From an uncultured Coriobacteriaceae bacterium (GTDB lineage: Bacteria; Actinomycetota; Coriobacteriia; Coriobacteriales; Atopobiaceae): 35,031 nt of DNA. A model generated the notes under the pieces. That model worked only from the letters and a program-made list of their open reading frames with translations. It was not told the DNA's origin and did no database searches. Both the position numbers and the translations under genes were made by a program. How positions within the stretch are numbered: the first letter of the stretch is position 1; each line of letters begins with the position of its first letter. Where the stretch lies: contig CADBYM010000036.1 of assembly GCA_902798915.1 (NCBI GenBank), positions 1 through 35,031 on the forward strand, written 5' to 3'. Positions 7,291 through 15,570 of this stretch are shown piece by piece.

Positions 7291-7721
7291 TTCGCGACCC
7301 TCCTCGCCGCGGCCATAACCGCCTCCACGCCCGCCATGAAGTCAGCTTCTCTGCACAGCGCAAGCCCCTTCCCCTCTTCGCCAAGGGCCACGAGCCTGTC
7401 TCCAGGTTTGATGCCGAACAGGTCGCGCGCCTCTTTGGGAATGACAACTTGCCCACGTTCGCCAACTCTCACGGTGCCGAACAGGTGCTTGCCGCGCGGC
7501 GGGGCGGCGATGCCCATTCCGCCGCCATCGAAGGATACCAGCATGTCGAGCGTCGTCCCGAGCGTCTCGGCGAGCGCTGCCGCGTGTTCGAGATCGGGCG
7601 ACGTCTCGCCCGATTCCCATTTCGCCACCGTCTGGCGCGACACGCCGACTGCTTCCGCCAGCTGCTCCTGCGTGCGCCCGGCGGCCATCCGCGTCGCCAG
7701 TATGTTGTCAGCGATGCTCAT
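7287..7721 (-). CDS. XRE helix-turn-helix / AbrB-like fusion regulator
   Basis: The protein has 144 residues. ATG 7721 is chosen because AAGGAA lies about 10 bases upstream; a longer frame to 7910 overlaps the next gene and has no such site. Residues 1-62 are an XRE-type HTH (ATRMAAGRTQEQLAEAVGVSRQTVAKWESG). Residues about 80-125 are a SpoVT/AbrB-type swapped-hairpin DNA-binding segment (VRVGERGQVVIPKEARDLFGIKPGDRLVAL). Two DNA-binding modules in one chain are known from a group of Firmicutes and actinobacterial regulators. It is co-transcribed with the hydrolase and probably autoregulates. Confidence 0.85.
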   Translation of the reverse strand: MSIADNILATRMAAGRTQEQLAEAVGVSRQTVAKWESGETSPDLEHAAALAETLGTTLDMLVSFDGGGMGIAAPPRGKHLFGTVRVGERGQVVIPKEARDLFGIKPGDRLVALGEEGKGLALCREADFMAGVEAVMAAARRVAK

Positions 7722-7773
7722 GTTTGCGCCATTCCTTTCATGAAGGCAAGCGATCGATCCGTCTTGTCGCGTG

Positions 7774-7962
7774 CTACGCCGCTTCGAAAACCAAGTCGAA
7801 CTCCACGGTCTTGCCTGCAGGGCCCTGCGTGACGGGAAACCATCCCTCATAGCGCGCTCCCGCGGTGGCTTTGCGGTCGATGGTTTCTCGGTGGCTTTCC
7901 ATGTCGCCATTCATCGCGCGGTTGTTCTTGTCGACCCGCACCCGTATGTACTCGTATTTCAT
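7774..7962 (-). CDS. DUF4177 small protein
   Basis: This 62-residue protein begins MKYEYIRVRVDK and contains the EGWFPV segment that marks DUF4177 proteins (short proteins of unknown role with a YEY start and a GW motif). It ends 52 bases before the regulator start and reads in the same direction, so it probably heads the operon DUF4177 - XRE/AbrB - hydrolase. No strong ribosome binding site is visible before the ATG. Confidence 0.6.
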   Translation of the reverse strand: MKYEYIRVRVDKNNRAMNGDMESHRETIDRKATAGARYEGWFPVTQGPAGKTVEFDLVFEAA

Positions 7963-7971
7963 AGTGCATCA

Positions 7972-7999
7972 TTTCATACTATTCATACCTTGTATGAAA
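7972..7999 (-). promoter_or_regulatory. Inverted repeat, probable operator of the hydrolase operon
   Basis: TTTCATAC and GTATGAAA form a perfect 8-bp inverted repeat, with a further TTCATAC between them. The site is 10-37 bases upstream of the DUF4177 start, AT-rich in a GC-rich context, and fits an XRE or AbrB binding site at the promoter. Confidence 0.55.
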
Positions 8000-8162
8000 G
8001 GGTACGACGTCACGAACTGGCATACCACCAACTAAACCCGGCAATATTAGGCGAATCGTGTTGCGAATGGTTTCCATCGCACATGATTAAAGCACTGGGC
8101 GGCAAGCACGTGGTTGACATCCGACCATACCACGCCATGGCAAAGGAAACTCGGCCCATTCG

Positions 8163-8396
8163 CAGCTTCCCGAACGCCTAGGCCTGACCCGAAGGACACC
8201 ACGCAGGACACCAAGCCCAACGTGGACACCAAAGCTCCGGCTTCAGGGTTTGTGATTCAGCCTGTCGATTGTTTGGCCAGGTAACCGGCCGAAAGAGGAA
8301 AACACCCGACTTTTGACGAGACGCCCGTTTTTGGTGTCCCGTTTAGTGTTCTAGACAAAACAGGTAGACGGTTCATGCCATCTACCTGCGATTACT
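8163..8396. repeat. tRNA-Val downstream repeat, copy B
   Basis: This block is a direct repeat of 23,124-23,359 at high identity with few small indels. It has GGACACCA at 8194, 8206 and 8224, an inverted TGGTGTCC at 8332, and the tRNA terminator stem (CAGGTAGACGG 8361-8371 with CCATCTACCTG 8378-8388). It runs straight into the att copy at 8,397. It is either the original tRNA-Val 3' flank or the arm of a second integrated element. Confidence 0.85.
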
Positions 8397-8441
8397 TGGT
8401 GGGCGTTACAAGATTTGAACTTGTGACCTCTTCCGTGTCAG
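8397..8441 (-). repeat. att direct repeat (tRNA-Val 3' end copy)
   Basis: These 45 bases are identical to 23,360-23,404, the tRNA-Val segment from the anticodon loop to the encoded CCA. Beyond 8,441 the sequence leaves the tRNA (TTGACGC...), so this is not a functional tRNA. It is the distal attachment-site copy of the roughly 15-kb island that ends inside the intact tRNA. Confidence 0.92.
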
Positions 8442-8571
8442 TTGACGCAACTACCCGCGGCTATACGCTTTGGCTTCTAGGCAATAGCAAACGGTTAGTC
8501 ACCGCATGACGCATGGAGCAAAGCTAATCGCTAAATGCTATTTTGGCAGCCCTTCCTTCACTGGCGTTTCA

Positions 8572-8856
8572 CTAGGCCAGCGCCAGCACCTGCGGTAGAG
8601 ACGCATCGTCGAACGTTTTCAGCTGGTAGGTCTTCTCCAAGTTGAGCCAGAATTCCGGGGTTGTGCCAAGCGCCCTGCTCAGAAGCAGAGCCATCTCGGT
8701 GCTGATGGCACGTCGCCCGTGGACGATGTCGGAAATCGCGGACTGGGGCTTGTGGATGGCCTGCGCGAGGCGGTACTGGGAGATGCCCATCGGGATCAGG
8801 AACTCCTCGAGCAGAATCTCGCCCGGCGTGGATATGTAGCTGTTAGTGGTAGTCAC
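8572..8856 (-). CDS. higA: HigA-type antitoxin
   Basis: This 94-residue protein is an XRE-family antitoxin of the HigA/VapI type: PGEILLEEFLIPMGISQYRLAQAIHKPQSAISDIVHGRRAIS is the helix-turn-helix, followed by the family motif ALGTTPEFWLNLEKTYQL. It overlaps the end of the toxin gene by 14 bases and is translated after it, the usual higBA order. It would neutralise HigB and bind the palindrome at 9,137-9,157 to repress the operon. Its carriage near the island end suggests a role in island maintenance. Confidence 0.93.
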   Translation of the reverse strand: MTTTNSYISTPGEILLEEFLIPMGISQYRLAQAIHKPQSAISDIVHGRRAISTEMALLLSRALGTTPEFWLNLEKTYQLKTFDDASLPQVLALA

Positions 8857-9127
8857 ACAACTCCACTCCCTTCGCTCCTTCGGGTGTCCATGTGAAACAG
8901 AGACGCCATTGTTCGTTAACCCTGATGCTGTGCTGCCCAGCTCGATCGTGTTGTAGCTTCTCGAGGTGATTGCTGGGAGGAATCCTCAGGTCCCTCAAGT
9001 CGGCGGCGGCATCAATCATCTGAAGCTTTCGGTATACGATGCGGCGCAATTGCGACGGTATTCTTCGGGGAGGATTCGTGTCTGGGTCTTCCCAGAAAGC
9101 CTCGAGATCGCGGTCCTTGAATTCCAT
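8843..9127 (-). CDS. higB: HigB-type toxin (RelE fold mRNA interferase)
   Basis: This 94-residue protein shows the HigB pattern: FKDRDLEAFWED, RRIVYRKLQMIDAAADLRDLRIPPSNHLEKLQHDRAGQHSIRVNEQWRLCFTW, and the terminal ELCDYH. Members cleave translated mRNA at the ribosome. ATG 9127 has AAGGAG about six bases upstream. It is the first gene of the operon and overlaps higA. No lesion is visible, so the pair is probably functional. Confidence 0.93.
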   Translation of the reverse strand: MEFKDRDLEAFWEDPDTNPPRRIPSQLRRIVYRKLQMIDAAADLRDLRIPPSNHLEKLQHDRAGQHSIRVNEQWRLCFTWTPEGAKGVELCDYH

Positions 9128-9136
9128 GGAACTCCT

Positions 9137-9182
9137 TACTTCTGTATTTCAGAAGTATACTGCGTGGGGCAAGTCGTTGCAA
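9137..9182 (-). promoter_or_regulatory. higBA promoter and operator
   Basis: On the minus strand TTGCAA (-35, 9177-9182), a 17-base spacer and TATACT (-10, 9154-9159) form a good promoter. A perfect palindrome, TACTTCTG and CAGAAGTA separated by 5 bases (9137-9157), overlaps the -10 box and precedes the AAGGAG ribosome binding site. This is the expected geometry for HigA autorepression. Confidence 0.8.
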
Positions 9183-9325
9183 GAGCCGCTATCACGCAGA
9201 TTGCTAAATCACAGGACAATGTGTTCGATTCTTTTAGCGTAGCCATCTTCAGGTCCCTCTCGCACCAGATAAGCATCACACCTTTGCTTCTTTGCATATG
9301 GCTTCATGCATGTTTAAGCGCGTGC

Positions 9326-9907
9326 TTACAGCGGCTTCTTCCACCAATCGAGAACCGGTTCCGACGAGACGTCGAGGATGTCGTCCGATTCCATTATCAG
9401 CCTCATCAAATCGGGGTCGGCGTCAACGTGGTTGTCCTTGAAGTCCCGCTCCCCGCATTCCGGGCGTACGGCGAACGCGAGCCTCTCGCCTTCGAGGGAG
9501 AACTGCGCATCGACGCCCTCCTTGTTGCCGCGGGCGTCCACGCGGACCCAGCCGACCTCGTCGTCGACGTACACCGGGTTCAGGGCGTGCACCATGTACC
9601 CCGTATCGGGCGTCTCCCCCTTCGTCAGGACCTGGTAGGAAATGCCGGACGGAATGCCGTTCGCCCTGAGCAGCGCGGCGAGCAGGTTCGCCTTGCCCCA
9701 GCAGATGGACCCTCCTGCTCGCAGCACCTCGCTCGCCTTGGCGGCTGGCGCGCGCAGCCCCGCATCGTACGAATGGGGAACCTGGTCGCGCACATACTCG
9801 AAAGCGCGCTTCACGAGATCGCGCCTGCCAGATGCCGAATACTTGATCGTGTGCGCGACTCCTGACACGTTTTCGTCCTCGAAGTCTATGAACTCGGTTG
9901 GCCGCAA
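9326..9907 (-). CDS. Transglutaminase-like cysteine protein
   Basis: The frame gives 193 residues from a TTG codon. Cys69 in GGSICWGKANLLAALLRANGIP, His107 in MVHALNPVYV and Asp124 in WVRVDARGNKEG are the Cys-His-Asp triad of transglutaminase/protease-like domains. The segment VKRAFEYVRDQVPHSYD is also typical of this family of stand-alone cytoplasmic proteins, whose substrate is unknown. The 5' end abuts the truncated terminase gene head to head, with no ATG and no clear ribosome binding site within reach. Recombination may therefore have removed the first few codons and the promoter. Expression is uncertain. Confidence 0.8.
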   Translation of the reverse strand: MRPTEFIDFEDENVSGVAHTIKYSASGRRDLVKRAFEYVRDQVPHSYDAGLRAPAAKASEVLRAGGSICWGKANLLAALLRANGIPSGISYQVLTKGETPDTGYMVHALNPVYVDDEVGWVRVDARGNKEGVDAQFSLEGERLAFAVRPECGERDFKDNHVDADPDLMRLIMESDDILDVSSEPVLDWWKKPL

Positions 9908-10849
9908 ATCCCGCTGAAGCTCAAAGGCGTGAAGTTCACCAAGGGGTATGCGGCAGTGTGCTGGTTCGAGGAATTAGACCAGTTCGACGGCATCGAGGCG
10001 GTGAGGTCCATTCTCAACTCGCTTCGGCGCGGTGGTGACGACTTCTGGATCTTCTACTCGTACAACCCGCCCCGCACGATGTGGAGCTGGGTGAACGTGG
10101 AGTGCTTGGAGCGCGCGAAGAAAGCCGATACCCTCGTCCGCCGTTCTTCTTACCTCGACGTCATCGACACACATCCCGAATGGCTGGGCGAGCCCTTCAT
10201 CGACGAGGCAGAGTACCTTCACGACGTTAATGAGACTGCCTGGCGGTGGGAGTACCTCGGCGAGGTGACCGGAACGGGCGGCAACGTCTTCACCAACATC
10301 ATCGACGAGAGGCTTTCCCTTTCCCGCATCCGCAATTTCGAGAGGACGAGGAACGGCGTGGACTGGGGCTGGTTTCCAGATCCTTGGCGGTTCGTACGGT
10401 GCGCGTGGGAGCCTTCGGCACGACGCCTTCTCATCTTCGAGGAGCACAGCGCGAACAGGAAGACGCCTGCGGAGACGGCGCAGATCCTTCTCGACGCGAT
10501 GACTTACGCCGACGAGGATGGCGAGGAGCCCTATTTTCACAATGAGCTGATTTGGGCTGACGACACACCCGATGGCAAGCAGCAGATGGCGGTGTACCGG
10601 CGCGAGTTCGGCATACGCATCCGGCCTGCGCGGAAGGCGCGCATGCGCAAGCTCTCGTACGAGTGGCTTGCAGGGCTTCGCGAGATCGTGATAGACCCGG
10701 TTCGATGCCCGAAGACGTACGAGGAATTCACGCTGAAGGAGTACCTGCGAAACTCTGACGGAACGTGGGAAGACGAGATACCCGATGGCCAGGACCATTC
10801 CATCGATGCGGTACGCTATGCGGTAATGGATGACGTGTTGCGCGGGTGA
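9908..10849 (+). pseudogene. Phage terminase large subunit, 5'-truncated
   Basis: The open frame resumes at about 9908 (QIPLKLKGVKFTKGY) and runs to 10849. It holds the end of the ATPase domain (VCWFEELDQFDG, a Walker-B-like motif) and the whole C-terminal nuclease part (GVDWGWFPDP, WADDTPDG, DHSIDAVRYAV). This matches PBSX/TIGR01547-type large terminases. The Walker A half, roughly 150 residues, is missing because the sequence switches to the transglutaminase gene on the other strand. A GTG at 9929 could start translation of a fragment without ATPase function. It is a relic of a prophage packaging module. Confidence 0.85.
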
Positions 10850-10858
10850 TTCGCCAAG

Positions 10859-11671
10859 CTACAGCGCATGGCCGCCTGACACCTTGATGACCTGGCCCGT
10901 TATCATCCTCGCCTGCTCGCTTGCCAGGAAGACTATCGTGTTCGCGATATCTTCCGGCTGGATAAGCTTCCCCATGGGAATCAGCGGTAGCACGGCCTTC
11001 TCGAGCTCCTCGTCGATCCAGCCCGTCTGGGTGGGGCCGGGCGCGACGCTGTTCACCGTTATGCCGTACTTTCCGACTTCCATTGCTATGCTGCGAGTGA
11101 GAGCTTCGAGCGTCGCCTTGCTCGCACCGTAGGTTATCTGGCCTGCGAAGACCTGAGCGGAGTCGGTGGAGAGGTTGATGACCCTTCCGTAATCGCCGTG
11201 GCGACGCACGAACTCCGCCGTCATCATCAGGCTGCCGCGCACGTTGACGGCGAAGGTGTCGTCGATGACCTCGCGGGTTATGGCCTCTATGGTGTCCTTG
11301 CCGGTCTCGTCGTCGGTGGCGGCGTTGTTCACGAGGACGTCGACGCGCCCGAATCGCCCGACAGCTGCATCGAAGATTTCCTTCACCTGGGCTTCGTCAG
11401 ATATGTCCTTCTCCAAAACGAGATAATCCACGCCCAGCTCGATGAGCTTCTCTTCCACTTCTGAAGCATCGCCCGCGTTGGCTCTGTAGTAGCGGTCGGC
11501 CCCGTTCTCGTCAGCCCTCGTATCGTCGTACTCGCGCTGCACCTTCTTGTAAGTCAGAACCACCTTTGCGCCCTCGCGGGCGAAGGCGATGGCGGTCGCA
11601 GCACCGATTCCCTGCGGGTTGTTCGCGCCCGTGATAATCGCGACCTTGTCTTTCAGCCCGTAATCCACCAT
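10859..11671 (-). CDS. Short-chain dehydrogenase/reductase
   Basis: The protein has 270 residues from ATG 11671, which has GGAGGT five bases upstream; the longer frame from 11707 lacks such a site. The classical SDR motifs are present: TGANNPQGIG (14-23, NAD(P) binding), NNAA (115-118), a Ser in NLSTDSAQ (168-171) and YGASK (Tyr181, Lys185). It ends VSGGHAL as FabG-like proteins do. The substrate is unknown. It lies antisense between the terminase and portal remnants, where a phage would carry no gene or a small one, so it is probably a later acquisition. Confidence 0.88.
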   Translation of the reverse strand: MVDYGLKDKVAIITGANNPQGIGAATAIAFAREGAKVVLTYKKVQREYDDTRADENGADRYYRANAGDASEVEEKLIELGVDYLVLEKDISDEAQVKEIFDAAVGRFGRVDVLVNNAATDDETGKDTIEAITREVIDDTFAVNVRGSLMMTAEFVRRHGDYGRVINLSTDSAQVFAGQITYGASKATLEALTRSIAMEVGKYGITVNSVAPGPTQTGWIDEELEKAVLPLIPMGKLIQPEDIANTIVFLASEQARMITGQVIKVSGGHAL

Positions 11672-11783
11672 CACGACCTCCGTGCTCCTCGGCTTCTTCA
11701 AGCTCACATTCTAAGGCACGGGCGAGGTTGTGACGGTGGCGGAAACTTCACCATGTACTTATTCGCGGTGAGGAGGTCTTCTC

Positions 11784-12223
11784 ATGAGCGTTAATAGCTT
11801 GTATGAGTACTGGGTGCCGGAGCATGTGAAGGAGTATCTTCGCGGGCTGGGGTTTGTCCTTCCGCTCGATGACATGGAGCCGTGGATTCGGTCGTGGGAC
11901 GACTGGATGGGCGCTCGCGGGGACTTCTATGACTACCGCGACAAGGATGGACTTGGACGCGTTTATGAGGTTCACCGGCGATCCATTCACCCGGCGATGC
12001 GCGTCTGCAAGGAGTGGGGTTCTCTTCTCCTCAATGAGGATGTCAAGGTCGTCTGCGATGACCAGAACGCGACAGACTGGATCGGCGAGTTCTTCTCCTC
12101 CACCAACTTCATGGCGCAGGCGCAGGCTACTGTGGTAAGAGCATTCGGTCTCGGCACGGGTGCCTGGGCACTGTGGGTGGACCTCGACAAGAAGAAGGTT
12201 CGCGTACGGCACTACGACGCGAG
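11784..12223 (+). pseudogene. Phage portal protein, N-terminal part
   Basis: The gene starts at ATG 11784 with GAGGAGGT upstream and encodes about 147 residues (MSVNSLYEYWVPEHVKEYL...VRVRHYDA) before the RIT element interrupts it. The text fits SPP1-type portal proteins (WGSLLLNEDVKV, AFGLGTGAWALWVD). The continuation is at 15,685-16,728 after the RIT. The split frame runs on for about 20 foreign codons and stops at 12,293. Confidence 0.82.
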
Positions 12224-12304
12224 TTATCCCAAGACTAAGAAAATCCAAGCTATTCAGGGCGCCGGGTTCCCGACCACGTGCTGCGCCCCGTAAAAACTTG
12301 GATT
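12223..12304 (+). repeat. RIT left terminal inverted repeat
   Basis: It begins GTTATCCCAAG and ends CTTGGATTTT, about 90% identical to the reverse complement of 15,571-15,652. Internal symmetry: AAAATCCAAG (12,238-12,249 region) pairs with CTTGGATTTT (12,297-12,306 region), and GGGCGC pairs with GCGCCC. Confidence 0.9.
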
Positions 12305-12318
12305 TTGTGCGCACGATA

Positions 12319-13353
12319 TCAGAGCCCGCAAAATCCCAGCAGGCCCCCATCCGCGCCAATCCACTTAGGAGCAACTTTCTTATCCTGATCGCTTTCGAGC
12401 ACCTCGAGGGCTTTGAGCTCATCTTCCGTTGTTATGTCAAGGTAGACCATCGTGGTCTGCAGATTCGCGTGTCCGAGCAAGAACGAGATCTCCACGATGT
12501 TCATGCCGCCCTGCAGCCAGTGCGACGCCCGAGCGTGCCTGAACTGGTGCGCGTGAAGCCCGAGCGGCACGTCGGGGCATCCTTTGCTAGCCTTGCTTGC
12601 GTAGAGCTTGAGCCTGTCGGAAACCGCCTGCTGGGTGAGGGGACGGTGCGTGTCCGAGCGTCTCGAATAGAAGAGGAACGCAAGGGGGTCTGGGTTGTCG
12701 CCGTGGAACTCGCGGACGTAACCCCGCAGCGTCTCCGCCGCCTTTTTCGGGATATACGCCGTCCTGGTCTTGCCCCCCTTGCCCACGACGTTGAGGCATG
12801 GCCGCCTTGCCTCGAGCCGAACGTCGGAGATTCTCAGGGCGAGCAGCTCGCCTATCCTGGTCGCGGTGGCGTACATGGTGAACATGAGCGCAAGGTCGCG
12901 CCGTCCGGTCCGCGTGGACGTGTCCGGTGCCGCCATGAGGGCCTTCGTCGCCTCCTTCGTGAGCCCTTCAACCTTTCGGCTCGGGCACTTGAACTTATTG
13001 ACCGAGCAAGCCCCCTGATACCACAGCTGCAGCGACGCGTCTCGTCCCGCCGCGTACCTGAGGAACTCCCGCAACGACGCGAGGCGCACGTTGCACGTGG
13101 CGGGCGAGTTGCCGCGCACGTCGCGAAGCCAGCCCATCCAGCCCTCCAGGCAGCGCTCGGAGAAGCACTTCCACGAGAGGCTGGCCGTGGTGACGCCCTC
13201 CGACTCGCCGATGTAGGTGAGAAACATCCTTATTGCGGTCTCGTACGACCTCAGCGTGTTCTCGCTGCCGGTTTTATGCTTCGGGGCGTAATCCCTTAGG
13301 AAGGCGTTCACCGCCACCGACACCTCCATGGCCTCGTTACTCGGCTTCTTCAT
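12319..13353 (-). CDS. RIT tyrosine recombinase C (third gene)
   Basis: The protein has 344 residues from ATG 13353, which has GGAGGT about seven bases upstream, a better start than the frame opening at 13386. An N-terminal SAM-like core-binding domain (about 10-110) precedes the catalytic domain with Arg in TATRIGELLALR, HQFRHARASHWL, LGHANLQTTMVYLDI (His and nucleophile Tyr). It overlaps the second recombinase gene by 17 bases. The stop lies 15 bases from the left terminal repeat. The three proteins are thought to act together to move the element. Confidence 0.9.
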   Translation of the reverse strand: MKKPSNEAMEVSVAVNAFLRDYAPKHKTGSENTLRSYETAIRMFLTYIGESEGVTTASLSWKCFSERCLEGWMGWLRDVRGNSPATCNVRLASLREFLRYAAGRDASLQLWYQGACSVNKFKCPSRKVEGLTKEATKALMAAPDTSTRTGRRDLALMFTMYATATRIGELLALRISDVRLEARRPCLNVVGKGGKTRTAYIPKKAAETLRGYVREFHGDNPDPLAFLFYSRRSDTHRPLTQQAVSDRLKLYASKASKGCPDVPLGLHAHQFRHARASHWLQGGMNIVEISFLLGHANLQTTMVYLDITTEDELKALEVLESDQDKKVAPKWIGADGGLLGFCGL

Positions 13354-14299
13354 GGCCCACCTCCGGGAAGATATCGTCCAGGTCATCCCCGCACCTGTCC
13401 TCGATCAGGTCCGCCAACGCGGGCACGAGTGCGTAATACCGCCTGGTCGTCTCCACATCCGAGTGTCCCATGCTGCGGCTCAGGTAGGTGAGCCGGTCGA
13501 AGAAGTCGAAGCCCGTTCCGACCCAGCCGTCGATGTTCTCGATGGCGTAATTGTGCCGCAGCTCGTAAGCGGTGGCACGCTCGTCGCTGACTTGCCTCCA
13601 AAGCCGTCTGAATGCCTTGGAGACCCATGCGGCGGTGCGCCCCTCGGTCGAGTTGCGCGGGAAGAAGTGCACCCTGGTCGGGTAGAGCAGCCGGATGGAT
13701 TCGTCATAGCGCCTCATGAGGCCCGTCATGCTGTCGTGCATGGCCACGAAGTGCTGGCAGTGGCCCTTCGACCTCTTGATGTCGAGGACCCCCGACTCCA
13801 GGTCGACGTCCTCGCGCCGCAGGAGTCGCGCCTCGGTGGTTCTTATCCCGCTGCTGTACAGCAGCCTGAAGAAGACGGGTAGCGTCAGGGCCAGGTTCTT
13901 GCTCCTCGCGGTGTTGTTCGTCACGGGCCAGCTGTCGCATGCGCCGAAGAAAGCGCGCAGCTCGGACTCGGTGAATGCGTGCGGGACGTACGTGCTGGGC
14001 TCGCGGCGTGGGATTTCCGGGTCGCTCAGCTCCGCAATCCCGCGCTCCCGAAGATAGCGGACGAACTCGACGACAGGGTAGATCCTGCTACGGCACGAAT
14101 TGTTCTTCTCCGTGGGCCTCTTGGCGCACCACGCATCGACCATCTCCTGGGTGATCCCCGTCGCATCGGGGTAGGTCTTCCTGCACCAGCTGTCAAAGCA
14201 CAGCAGGTTGGCGATGGCCTGGTTGCCCCATCGGTCGACGGAGGCGAGTCTTTTCGAGTAGGTCTCGAACAGTTCTTCGGGTATCAGGCTAAACTGCAC
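13337..14299 (-). CDS. RIT tyrosine recombinase B (second gene)
   Basis: The protein has 320 residues. Catalytic motifs are SSGIRTTEARLLR (first Arg), YELRHNYAIENI (His-x-x-Arg order as LRH), MGHSDVETTRRYYALVP (His and Tyr). It starts at 14299, inside the last codons of the first gene (11-base overlap), and overlaps the third gene. Translational coupling of all three is likely and points to fixed stoichiometry. Confidence 0.9.
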   Translation of the reverse strand: MQFSLIPEELFETYSKRLASVDRWGNQAIANLLCFDSWCRKTYPDATGITQEMVDAWCAKRPTEKNNSCRSRIYPVVEFVRYLRERGIAELSDPEIPRREPSTYVPHAFTESELRAFFGACDSWPVTNNTARSKNLALTLPVFFRLLYSSGIRTTEARLLRREDVDLESGVLDIKRSKGHCQHFVAMHDSMTGLMRRYDESIRLLYPTRVHFFPRNSTEGRTAAWVSKAFRRLWRQVSDERATAYELRHNYAIENIDGWVGTGFDFFDRLTYLSRSMGHSDVETTRRYYALVPALADLIEDRCGDDLDDIFPEVGHEEAE

Positions 14300-15521
14300 G
14301 GTTGAACACCTCCTCGGGAACCGGGAACCGCTCCACGCTCAGCGCGCATTCCCTCAGGTGCGCCAAATCCGCCGAGAGGTAGGCGTTCGTCGACTTCGGG
14401 TTGGCATGCCCCATCGCCTTGCTGATAATCGGCCGCGCCACGCCGGCCGACATGAGCGCGGTGGCGAAATGGTGGCGGAAGATGTGGGTTCCCCTCCTGT
14501 CCCCGGGCTCCTGCCTCAGCCCCGCGAGCGTCAGGGCCCTGTTGGCGGCGGCCGTCACGAAGCCCGGCCCGCATTCGTGCTTGACCGTCGTTCTGGGTAG
14601 AAACACCCACGGAAGGTCGGAGGTCCCGCGCTCGCGGGCGACGTAGTCAAAGATCGCGTTTCCGACCACAGGGAGCAGGGGGAGCTCGAGGGGCTCTCCG
14701 GTTTTCCTCTGGACGATTCGGACGGCGGATTCCGCCCAGTCGATCGACTCGAGCCGGAGGGCGGCGATATCGCTTCGCCTCAGCCCGTAGTGCACGAGGA
14801 GAAGAACGACCGCGCGGTCCCGCAGGCTGAGCTCCGAATGCGGATCCTCGACGACGGATTTCACGGCGCGCACCTCGCCGTCGGTGAGGTACTGAACGTT
14901 CTTCCTCCCATCGCGTATGTTCGGGACGAAGGACAGGATCCGCGTGCGCGTGTCGCAGTCGGGCGCAGCTGTCACGAGCACTCTTCTAACGGTTGCGGCG
15001 TAACCCGCGCTCCTGCATGGACCGCCATCGCCGAGGAAGAAGGAGAGGACGTCCTCCTCGGTTATCTCGTCGAGCGAGACGCGTCCGCGATTCTGCATGG
15101 CTTTGAAGAACACGGCGCCCTCGCCAGCTTCGGAGCGCACCGTCCGGTCCTTCTTCCCCCTCGCGAGCTCTGCGGACGAGTACCGGTCCACGATCTCCCT
15201 GAACCCGGGCGCAAGGTCATCGGCTGCCGAATGGCGGAAAAGAGAACGGCTCCGGGTGCCGTCGGGGTACCTGTCGTGAAGGACGAACTCCCTGATCACG
15301 CCAAGGGCCATGCAGGTGTTCTCCCGCATGTATCTCGACGGCGTAACGCGGCAGTAGGATTCGTACGCATCCTTGTAGGAGCCCCATCCTTCCGAATCGC
15401 TGTTTTCCAGCAGATAAGCGACGGTGCGCTCGATGATGTGAAGGTATCCGGGCGAATACCCGACCTCCTCCAAGTGCTCGACTAGCTCGTTATGTTTTTG
15501 CGTCAGTTTTGTCATGTCCAT
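14289..15521 (-). CDS. RIT tyrosine recombinase A (first gene)
   Basis: The protein has 410 residues from ATG 15521, preceded by AGGAGGT. It has the longest N-terminal region of the three. Catalytic motifs are HYGLRRSDIAALR (Arg), THIFRHHFATALM (His/Arg) and GHANPKSTNAYLSAD (His and Tyr). It opens the three-gene operon just inside the right terminal repeat, so the promoter must lie within or next to that repeat. Confidence 0.9.
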   Translation of the reverse strand: MDMTKLTQKHNELVEHLEEVGYSPGYLHIIERTVAYLLENSDSEGWGSYKDAYESYCRVTPSRYMRENTCMALGVIREFVLHDRYPDGTRSRSLFRHSAADDLAPGFREIVDRYSSAELARGKKDRTVRSEAGEGAVFFKAMQNRGRVSLDEITEEDVLSFFLGDGGPCRSAGYAATVRRVLVTAAPDCDTRTRILSFVPNIRDGRKNVQYLTDGEVRAVKSVVEDPHSELSLRDRAVVLLLVHYGLRRSDIAALRLESIDWAESAVRIVQRKTGEPLELPLLPVVGNAIFDYVARERGTSDLPWVFLPRTTVKHECGPGFVTAAANRALTLAGLRQEPGDRRGTHIFRHHFATALMSAGVARPIISKAMGHANPKSTNAYLSADLAHLRECALSVERFPVPEEVFNRAV

Positions 15522-15570
15522 TTGACTACCTCCTAGCTAGAACCATACGCTGCATTCAGCGAAGAACTAA

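Noticed and set aside
8191..8231. A CRISPR-like short repeat array (GGACACCA).
   Set aside because: The repeats are 8 bases with irregular 4-16-base gaps and no spacers, and no cas gene is nearby. Protein-binding sites fit better.
8397..8441. A possible second tRNA gene.
   Set aside because: Only the segment from anticodon loop to CCA is present; the 5' half with acceptor and D arms is absent.
9974..10798. A 274-codon open frame antisense to the terminase remnant.
   Set aside because: The sense frame carries clear terminase motifs; the antisense product is low-information shadow sequence.
12160..13299. A long plus-strand frame running from the portal fragment through the RIT end.
   Set aside because: It crosses the left RIT junction and is antisense to an intact recombinase. 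It is a composition artefact.
12319..15521. The three recombinases as the integrase of the tRNA-Val island.
   Set aside because: They lie within their own terminal inverted repeats in the middle of a portal gene and far from either att site, so they belong to the nested RIT.
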